DNA of 10,839 nt. Origin: Pirellulales bacterium (GTDB taxonomy: Bacteria; Planctomycetota; Planctomycetia; Pirellulales; JAICIG01). Below, piece after piece: positions 6,221 to 10,839 of this stretch. The stretch lies in the NCBI GenBank assembly GCA_025924495.1, contig JAICIG010000275.1:1-10839 (forward strand), given 5' to 3'. Within the stretch, counting starts at the first letter, position 1; each line of letters starts with the position of its first letter. Below the pieces are notes generated by a model. It did not search any database. It was given only the letters and a program-made list of their open reading frames with translations, and was not told the DNA's origin. The position numbers and the translations under genes were made by a program.

Positions 6221-6751
6221 TCAATCGGTGCTCTGGCCGCCGACGGGAGAATCTGCGTCCACTTTCAATGTATTGGACGGAAGGTCGCACCAAATTCGTT
6301 CGGCTTCGATAGGTCGTCCAGCGCCATCTTTGCTCCGCCACAATGTGGCGGGCTTGCCATCAGCGCCTTGCAAGATAAGTTTGCCGGAGGACGCCTCAAA
6401 CGACGCGCTTTGGGCAACGGCTTTTACGTCATTGACCCAGACTTTGACGTTGCCCTCAAACCGTTGAGTAACGGTTTCATCAGCGGCAAACGTAATGTCC
6501 GCCGAGTTTGCCATTGCCCGAAATTCGCGCGTGGAAACTCGCACATTTCCGTGCAGTGCGAGCTGATGCGACTTGTCCTTGCGTCGGTTGACCTGAATGG
6601 CGTCGGCCGTGGCTTCGAGGGAGCTTGCCTTGACTTTCACGCCGTCAGCGTTGAGTTCAAAGCTGACCTCGATCGGAGTCGCGGCGCGGCAGACGGACGC
6701 CGGCATGACTGATCCGAACAGGCAGGCGACGGCAAACAGGCGGCGTGACAT
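6221..6751 (-). CDS. Exported LptA/OstA-like protein
   Basis: A 176-residue protein with a cleavable signal peptide (basic 'MSRR', a hydrophobic core to about residue 19, cleavage likely after 'VCRA' near residue 23). The mature part is a run of short beta strands with the LptA/OstA rhythm: 'KASSLEATADAIQVN', 'LALHGNVRVSTREFRAMANSADITF', 'RFEGNVKVWVNDVKAVAQSASFEASSGKLILQG', 'IEAERIWCDLPSNTLKVD'. LptA bridges lipopolysaccharide across the periplasm as a beta-jellyroll filament; length (about 150 mature residues) is similar. Similarity is judged by pattern, so a related OstA-fold envelope protein is possible. GGAGG at 6758-6762 lies 6 bases before the ATG, a strong ribosome binding site. It stands alone and converges on scpB; no lptB or lptC is in the window. 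Confidence 0.7.
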   Translation of the reverse strand: MSRRLFAVACLFGSVMPASVCRAATPIEVSFELNADGVKVKASSLEATADAIQVNRRKDKSHQLALHGNVRVSTREFRAMANSADITFAADETVTQRFEGNVKVWVNDVKAVAQSASFEASSGKLILQGADGKPATLWRSKDGAGRPIEAERIWCDLPSNTLKVDADSPVGGQSTD

Positions 6752-7072
6752 GCGAAACCTCCGTGTCTCGTGAGAATGGTCGGAAGAAGGGACCAGTTAG
6801 CAAATCGTGCGCCTGAGTTCGTAATATCAGGAAGCTATGCATACTGGAGCGGCGCGCAAGTCTGCCGGCTTCAAGTCCCGCCGTTTTGCTACCCTTGGTT
6901 TGCAAGTTTTACAATCGCGCCGGCACCCCATTAGGCGCGGGGACTTCAAGGAAAAACGGCCGAATTCCATCGCTTACAGCGACAAATTCGCCTCGCGCCA
7001 CTGAAGCCTGCCAGCACCTGCGACCGATGTAACTGTTGCATCCGGCGTGCAGCAGGTCATGCCGGGGGCAGT
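6752..7072. other. Gene-free spacer before the tRNA
   Basis: A 321-base stretch between the 5' end of the LptA-like gene and the tRNA. It must hold the minus-strand gene's promoter and probably the tRNA promoter, but I see no convincing -35/-10 pair for either. A 6-base inverted repeat CGCGCC/GGCGCG (6916-6921 / 6934-6939, 12-base loop) is the only clear structure. The open frames crossing it look like chance frames. Confidence 0.6.
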
Positions 7073-7143
7073 GAGGCTGGAGCCAGACGGCCAGGCAACC
7101 GGCTGCAACCCGGTCTAAGTGGGTTCGACTCCCACCGGCCTCT
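7073..7143 (+). tRNA. tRNA-Cys (anticodon GCA)
   Basis: A 71-base cloverleaf can be folded by hand. Acceptor stem GAGGCTG (7073-7079) pairs with CGGCCTC (7136-7142), seven pairs with one G-U. D-arm GCC/GGC (7082-7084, 7094-7096) has a 9-base loop containing the conserved GG (7089-7090). Anticodon stem ACCGG/CCGGT (7098-7102, 7110-7114) carries loop CTGCAAC, anticodon GCA at 7105-7107. A 4-base variable region follows, then T-arm GTGGG-TTCGACT-CCCAC (7119-7135). The discriminator base is T (7143), the main cysteine identity element. CCA is not encoded. Unusual: position 8 is G (7080) instead of the near-invariant U, and position 14 is G (7086) instead of A. It could be a working divergent tRNA-Cys or a second, decaying copy. 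Confidence 0.85.
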
Positions 7144-7193
7144 TTGACAACGATGAAGTAAAAACAGCGAGAAATGACAGGCGAGGGCAGCAG

Positions 7194-7219
7194 CCAGGTT
7201 TCTCTGTTGGCAAACCTGG
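7194..7219. terminator. Perfect inverted repeat, possible terminator between convergent genes
   Basis: CCAGGTTT (7194-7201) and AAACCTGG (7212-7219) form an 8-base-pair stem with a 10-base loop. It lies between the tRNA and the convergent hydrolase, where a bidirectional terminator would be expected. There is no T-run on either side, so it is not a classic intrinsic terminator. Confidence 0.4.
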
Positions 7220-7228
7220 AATGGGAAA

Positions 7229-7250
7229 CTGAAAGTGAATCTTCTTTCAG
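7229..7250. terminator. Second inverted repeat at the hydrolase 3' end
   Basis: CTGAAAG (7229-7235) and CTTTCAG (7244-7250) pair perfectly over 7 bases with an 8-base loop. It overlaps the stop codon of the minus-strand hydrolase (7247-7249). It may protect or end that mRNA; no T-run follows. Confidence 0.35.
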
Positions 7251-8398
7251 CCGCCGCCGGCCTGCGAGCGATTGGCGGCCCGGCGTCTGGTTTCGACCAG
7301 CGTCTCTTGTTGGAGCCGCTGAATCACGGCGGGAGAGCCGATGTAGCTCGTCCAGCCATGGCGGTTGCCGACGGCCTGCCCCACATTGACCTGCACGAGT
7401 TTGCTGCGCTCGGCGCCTAATCGTGCGTCGGCCGTCAATCCGGTCGACCCTAGCGCTTCATTCCCTTCGCTGGGAGACAGGAAGCGATACCACTTCAAGA
7501 CCCGATCCTGCGGGTTGATGAGCAACACCATACGATCGACCGAACTCAGGGCGCGGCCATGCGGCCGCCCCGGCAACAACCAATCCCGATCGACGGCGGC
7601 CGCCATCAGCACGGCGTGCAACGGCGGACGCGGGTACTGCTCGCGCGGGCCGATGCGTCGGCCTTCCAAAATGCCGCCGCCGAGCAGATGCAACGCGCCG
7701 GTAATAATGCGAGCGCCGAAGCTATAGCCGATCAGGCTGATTGGCGCATCGCCTCGCTGGCGATCGAGAAACTTCGCCAGGTAAAACGCCTCGATATTCG
7801 TCCGCTGGGCTTTGATGCGCGCATCGTCGCGGAAGGGGCCGGGAATGTGATCGCTGGGCCACGACCAGACGATCAATCGCACGCGCTGCCCGGGCGGAGC
7901 GCTGCGAGTAAGATTGCGATAGACCTCGAAGCCCTTCGAAATCGCCAACGGGCTGTCGGTGTCGTTACCGTGAACCAGCACGCTGGTCGTCAATCGCGGT
8001 TCGTTGCTGGCTACCAGTTCTTCCAGGGTCGATGGTTTCCAGTTCGAATTAGATTCATAGCGTCGCACCTCCGGAAAACTCAGGCCGGTTGCTCGCGCAT
8101 CGTGCGGCAATGATCGCGTGCTGACAAGCCAGAGCTGGTGACCATCGGTACTTGTCGGCGCATCCGTTGTCGATGCCGAGACGGGAGGCTCCGTCTCGAT
8201 CGCCGGTCCTTCGGCCGAGCGCGGGGCGGCTGGCAACGGCGGCGGGGGAAAGAGCAGTTCATCGGTTGCGAACTGCTCGTCGGCAGCGCCTGCCGGTTCG
8301 GCGGCGCGTGAAACGCCCGCGGCAATAGCCAGCCAGAGCATTGCTGCGGCGAGCCAACCGTGGCCTTGAGTAGTCAATCCGGGACAAAAGCAGCGCAT
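7247..8398 (-). CDS. Exported alpha/beta hydrolase (DUF900-like)
   Basis: A 383-residue protein with an N-terminal signal sequence (hydrophobic residues about 15-30, Ala-rich 'GVSRAAEP' cleavage region), a Pro/Ala/Thr-rich linker to about residue 85, then an alpha/beta hydrolase domain. The domain shows 'SVLVHGND' (oxyanion-side HG, 143-144), 'VRLIVWSWPSD' and the nucleophile elbow 'GYSFGAR' with S226. Probable acid D298 is in 'NPQDRVLKW' and probable base H347 in 'NRHGWTSYIGSP'. The HG...WSWPSD...SFG layout is that of the DUF900 (PF05990) hydrolase family, whose substrates are mostly unknown. The triad looks complete, so the enzyme should be active, likely outside the cytoplasmic membrane. 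The start is the first ATG (8398); an ATG at residue 20 would shorten the signal sequence. It is divergent from the lipoprotein gene. Confidence 0.85.
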   Translation of the reverse strand: MRCFCPGLTTQGHGWLAAAMLWLAIAAGVSRAAEPAGAADEQFATDELLFPPPPLPAAPRSAEGPAIETEPPVSASTTDAPTSTDGHQLWLVSTRSLPHDARATGLSFPEVRRYESNSNWKPSTLEELVASNEPRLTTSVLVHGNDTDSPLAISKGFEVYRNLTRSAPPGQRVRLIVWSWPSDHIPGPFRDDARIKAQRTNIEAFYLAKFLDRQRGDAPISLIGYSFGARIITGALHLLGGGILEGRRIGPREQYPRPPLHAVLMAAAVDRDWLLPGRPHGRALSSVDRMVLLINPQDRVLKWYRFLSPSEGNEALGSTGLTADARLGAERSKLVQVNVGQAVGNRHGWTSYIGSPAVIQRLQQETLVETRRRAANRSQAGGG

Positions 8399-8518
8399 CG
8401 ACGTTGTGGCGTTTTGGCCTCAGTCGGCAGATGGAATGGTTTCTCAAATGTAACTCCTGTTCTGCGACGCGGCGGAAAAAAAGCCACGCGGGTTGACGAA
8501 AAAAAACCGGTCGTTGCG

Positions 8519-8547
8519 TTTGCACATCGTAGGTCGTGTTGTAGAGT
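8519..8547 (+). promoter_or_regulatory. Candidate promoter of the small lipoprotein gene
   Basis: TTTGCA (8519-8524) and TAGAGT (8542-8547) are separated by 17 bases in the divergent spacer, 60 bases before the lipoprotein ATG. Both boxes match sigma-70 consensus only partly (TAGAGT 4 of 6), so this is a weak call. Confidence 0.3.
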
Positions 8548-8607
8548 TGCTTGACCCGCAGTTTCGCCAGAAAGTGTCGAGGTCCTTTGACTGTGGAGAG
8601 GAGAGCC

Positions 8608-8799
8608 ATGAAACGGCTAATGATTTTGACGGCGGCGGCGATTTTGACGGCGGGTGCAGCCGGCTGCGGACATTTGTTCAACCGCGGCAGCGCTTGCAAC
8701 ACCTACCCGGCGGCTGCTCCGGTGTGTGCCGATCCGTGCATGGGCGCTCCGGCCGCGATCAGCGACGGCGCCTTGCCGGCTCCCGTGTACGCCCAATAG
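8608..8799 (+). CDS. Small putative lipoprotein
   Basis: A 63-residue protein with a lipoprotein-type signal: 'MKRLMILTAAAILTAGAAGC', lipobox A-A-G-C with C20 as the lipidation site (the -3 Ala is acceptable though not ideal). The remaining 43 residues are Ala/Pro-rich with four further cysteines ('GSACNTYP', 'PVCADPCMG'), without a recognised domain. Similar tiny Ala-rich lipoproteins are common in planctomycete genomes and have no assigned role. ATG 8608 is chosen because GGAGAGGAG (8595-8603) is an excellent ribosome binding site directly before it. The open frame continues upstream to 8551 but would place the signal peptide internally. A 7-base-pair hairpin starts two bases after the TAG stop. 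Confidence 0.8.
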   Translation: MKRLMILTAAAILTAGAAGCGHLFNRGSACNTYPAAAPVCADPCMGAPAAISDGALPAPVYAQ

Positions 8800-8800
8800 C

Positions 8801-8818
8801 TTTCGCCGCCAGGCGAAA
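8801..8818 (+). terminator. Hairpin after the lipoprotein gene
   Basis: TTTCGCC (8801-8807) and GGCGAAA (8812-8818) pair perfectly around a 4-base loop GCCA, one base after the TAG stop (8797-8799). It is placed like a transcription terminator or mRNA-stabilising structure, but only TAAT follows rather than a T-run. Confidence 0.45.
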
Positions 8819-8842
8819 TAATCTGCCAGGACATTCCCTCGT

Positions 8843-8879
8843 GCGAGGCGACCGCGCCATCCTGATCGCGGCGCCTCGC
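8843..8879. other. Long GC-rich hairpin in the spacer
   Basis: GCGAGGCG-A-CCGCG (8843-8856) pairs with CGCGG-CGCCTCGC (8867-8879): 13 pairs with one bulged A and a 10-base loop. This is the most stable structure seen between genes in the window. It could be a terminator, a regulatory leader for the downstream small gene, or part of a small RNA. Confidence 0.5.
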
Positions 8880-8918
8880 GCAGGGAACCCGCCTCGTACC
8901 CTGCCCGATTGCTTACCC

Positions 8919-8958
8919 GGATCCTGATCGGTCCTTTCCCGTCCCGGGAAAATGATCC
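8919..8958. other. Nested hairpin in the spacer
   Basis: An inner stem TTTCCCG (8935-8941) / CGGGAAA (8945-8951) with a 3-base loop is flanked by an outer GGATC (8919-8923) / GATCC (8954-8958). It lies 43 bases before the possible 49-aa gene. Confidence 0.4.
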
Positions 8959-9001
8959 GCTCACGCTGCGCCCGCGTTACTGGCGATAAAGGATGTCAAT
9001 C

Positions 9002-9151
9002 ATGACAGCTCCTATTGTTCGTGCACGGCCGCGCACTGCCGGCCGATTGATTCTGCGACGGCTGTTCGACGCCGCCCACTCGCGTCCGCGCCCGCATTTG
9101 TTCTTGCAGCTCAAACCGCCCGGATCGGAGCCTTCGGCCGCCGCCGGTTAA
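9002..9151 (+). CDS. Possible 49-residue basic protein
   Basis: A short open frame, ATG 9002 to TAA 9149-9151, encoding 49 residues: an Arg-rich N-terminal part ('VRARPRTAGRLILRRLFDAA'), then 'SRPRPHLFLQLKPPGSEPSAAAG'. It has no signal peptide, membrane helix or known domain. The support is a good ribosome binding site, AAAGGA at 8988-8993 with 8-base spacing, and its position in a 500-base stretch with no other gene. It could equally be a chance frame in GC-rich DNA. Confidence 0.45.
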   Translation: MTAPIVRARPRTAGRLILRRLFDAAHSRPRPHLFLQLKPPGSEPSAAAG

Positions 9152-9198
9152 TTCGTTTCGCGGGAGGCAACGGACGACCTCGCCGCCGAATCGAACGC

Positions 9199-9227
9199 TT
9201 TCCCTACGCGCGCCGTCATCTTAAAAT
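9199..9227 (+). promoter_or_regulatory. Candidate promoter of the 493-aa gene
   Basis: TAAAAT (9222-9227) matches the -10 consensus in 5 of 6 positions and has TTTCCC (9199-9204) 17 bases upstream as a poor -35. It lies 76 bases before the ATG at 9304. Confidence 0.35.
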
Positions 9228-9303
9228 CACAAACGCCGGCGGTAGCCGCTCTGCCGTCAGCGCGTGGTTTCAAGCCTATCGCTCTTTTGCCTTGGAGCGC
9301 GCG

Positions 9304-10785
9304 ATGCTTTCCGAACTGCTCGATTGCGTCCATCCCGACGTACGGCTGTCGAGCGAACCGCTGCCGGACCAGGAAAACGCCCGATTTCTCTGGGAGGAAG
9401 CGGCGAGTTACCTGCAGCCGATCGAGGTCGCCGAGTTTGAAGAATTTGAGACGCGTGCGTTAGCCGATAAAGTGGACCCGCCGTACTGGCTGCCGCAAGG
9501 CGAGGTTCGAAACGACGTCCGCAATCTCCTCGAACGGAATCGGCGGGCGCTCGAAACCGCCAACTTGGGACTGTCGCTGGGCCGCTTTCGCTTTCGACGG
9601 CCGCGAGGGCCGGAGCATTTTGCCGAGGATACGTCGCTCGATCAATTCTTCCGCCACATCACGCGGATTCGCTCGTTTCAAGTGCGCTTGCACGTTTCTT
9701 GCGGAGAGTTCAACGCAGCAACGCGAGAGCTGAGTCGTGCGCTACGAATGGCCGAGATGGCATTGCAGGGCGAAGGGCTGATCGTTAGCTACCTGCTTAC
9801 ATCTGCTTGCCGGGCCAGATGCCTTGACGAGATCCGGGGATTCGCCAGGTTGCCTGGAGCGCCGATCAGCGCCATCGAGCACTTGCGTGCGGCGGTGCAA
9901 CGCGAATCCATCCAGGCGGAATCGCTTGCTCAGAGCTTGCGCATGGAGTTTCATGGTTACTTTCTTGCTCAATTCGTGCAGCTGTGCGAGTGCAAAAGCG
10001 TCACCGAACTTGTGGATGCCGCGCTCAAGGGTTTCTACTCCGAGTACATCGCGCTTTCGTCCGACCCTCCGGCGCCGCATCCGGACGGACGTTCGGAGTG
10101 GCGCCGGCAACGATTGGTAGAACTCTTAGCCGCACATCCGCAGCCCTTTGATCCCGCGGAAACGATTTCTAGTTTCACCTCGCGGGTGGTCGACATAATC
10201 AGCCAAGTCCGCTCTGCGTGGAACGCTGAGATGCCGCGTTCGGCGCCAAGCGAGCTGCCCGATGATTCGTGGCCGCAACAACTCCGTCCGAGTTTTGATT
10301 ACGACTGTCTTGGTCCCGGTCCGGAAGCTGCGATCGCGGTCGCCGCGGCCGTTGATTTCTTTCGCGCCGAAATGAACGATGGCGCGATGGCGGAGCAAAT
10401 TGCGCGGCATATGCAATTGCCCGACGAAGCGACGTTCGCCACAGCTCGAGCCCGGCTCCGGCAGTTCAGCAATCCCGTCGGTCTGATCATCGTGGAGAGC
10501 GAGTCGGCTAATCTGCCCGCCTACGTCGCTCACGCATTCCGCATGCGGGCCGAGTATGCTGCGACCCAGGCAGTACTAGCGATTCGCCTTTACTTCGCCC
10601 AGCGCAGCCGGCTGCCCGATCGCCTGGAAGATTTAGTGCTGGCGGATGCGCCGCTCGACCCCTTCTCCGGAAAGCCGTTGCACTACGCGCGCGAACGTGG
10701 CATCTTGTGGAGCGTCGGAGATGATGGCATCGACCAGGGGGGCGATCCTGAGCACGATCTTGTCTGGACGGTCGCGACAGGGTAG
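9304..10785 (+). CDS. Hypothetical protein with pseudopilin-like C-terminal block
   Basis: A 493-residue, mostly helical protein without signal peptide or clear membrane helix. The body (about residues 1-430) is rich in Arg, Glu and Ala, with amphipathic helices that may form TPR-like or coiled structure ('ATRELSRALRMAEMALQGEGLIVSYLL'). The end is distinct: 'LPDRLEDLV' then 'LDPFSGKPLHY' (451-461) and 'ILWSVGDDGIDQGGDPEHDLVW' (467-488). This block recurs in planctomycete and verrucomicrobial proteins and resembles the C-terminal calcium loop of the type II secretion major pseudopilin ('DPWG.PY...SLGADG..GGEG..AD'). Asp473, Asp474, Asp477, Asp481 and Asp485 could bind calcium. ATG 9304 is chosen because GGAG at 9294-9297 gives 6-base spacing; a TTG at 9292 would include that site in the protein. 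No pseudopilin N-terminus is present, so it is not itself a pilin. Function unknown. Confidence 0.75.
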   Translation: MLSELLDCVHPDVRLSSEPLPDQENARFLWEEAASYLQPIEVAEFEEFETRALADKVDPPYWLPQGEVRNDVRNLLERNRRALETANLGLSLGRFRFRRPRGPEHFAEDTSLDQFFRHITRIRSFQVRLHVSCGEFNAATRELSRALRMAEMALQGEGLIVSYLLTSACRARCLDEIRGFARLPGAPISAIEHLRAAVQRESIQAESLAQSLRMEFHGYFLAQFVQLCECKSVTELVDAALKGFYSEYIALSSDPPAPHPDGRSEWRRQRLVELLAAHPQPFDPAETISSFTSRVVDIISQVRSAWNAEMPRSAPSELPDDSWPQQLRPSFDYDCLGPGPEAAIAVAAAVDFFRAEMNDGAMAEQIARHMQLPDEATFATARARLRQFSNPVGLIIVESESANLPAYVAHAFRMRAEYAATQAVLAIRLYFAQRSRLPDRLEDLVLADAPLDPFSGKPLHYARERGILWSVGDDGIDQGGDPEHDLVWTVATG

Positions 10786-10839
10786 CCGTGCAGGAAGCAA
10801 AGTGGCAAGGACTTCGCGTGGCCAAGCAGGGCGAAATCG

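Noticed and set aside
5933..6712. A 259-residue plus-strand frame spanning the scpB end and the LptA-like gene
   Set aside because: It is out of frame with scpB and antisense to a gene with a signal peptide and strong ribosome binding site; no family features.
6860..6885. A T-arm-like 'GGCTTCAAGTCCC' suggesting a second tRNA
   Set aside because: The flanking bases do not pair as a T-stem and no anticodon arm or acceptor stem could be built around it.
7559..8113. A 184-residue plus-strand frame antisense to the alpha/beta hydrolase
   Set aside because: The minus-strand frame carries a complete catalytic triad; the plus frame has no recognisable features.

Overview
The window looks like a piece of a GC-rich bacterial chromosome from the Planctomycetota, probably a Pirellulales-like lineage. 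This rests on lineage habits rather than a marker gene. They are an N-terminal 'RRFQFSL' stretch running straight into a membrane helix, a C-terminal 'DPFSGKPL...SVGDDG' block, a Gfo/Idh/MocA oxidoreductase beside amidohydrolase and sugar-epimerase genes, a tiny Ala-rich lipoprotein, and loose gene spacing with short degenerate repeats between genes. No phage, IS element, CRISPR array or rRNA gene was seen.

Left part (1-2632), all on the plus strand: a four-helix-bundle (S23/IVP-type) protein, an amidohydrolase-2 type metal-dependent hydrolase, and a Gfo/Idh/MocA NAD(P)-dependent oxidoreductase. Copies of a TCCGAC/GTCGGA-rich repeat lie after each of these genes. One copy is translated as the C-terminal tail of the amidohydrolase.

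Middle part (2633-6213), also plus strand: a small membrane-anchored protein with three CxxC pairs, then a compact series. The series is a putative toxin-antitoxin pair (stop and start overlapping), a protein weakly resembling the AcpH/DUF479 family, and a D-tagatose/D-psicose 3-epimerase-type TIM barrel joined to it by an ATGA overlap. After a different tandem repeat (unit GTAGGTGGCATGTG) comes scpB, for chromosome condensation and segregation.

Right part (6214-10839): an exported LptA/OstA-like protein on the minus strand converges on scpB. A 321-base gene-free stretch leads to a tRNA-Cys(GCA) whose core bases are unusual. Two perfect inverted repeats separate the tRNA from a convergent exported alpha/beta hydrolase on the minus strand. 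Divergent from that is a 63-aa lipoprotein, followed by a hairpin-rich spacer, a possible 49-aa gene, and a 493-aa protein of unknown function with a pseudopilin-like C-terminal loop.

The amidohydrolase, oxidoreductase and epimerase are all of kinds used in sugar, inositol or aromatic catabolism and may serve a common carbohydrate pathway, but the sequence alone does not identify a substrate. I do not see a convincing new multi-gene defence or biosynthetic system. The items most worth checking are the repeat families and how they extend coding sequences, the odd tRNA-Cys, the TA pair with its candidate operator, and the structured region 8800-9151.
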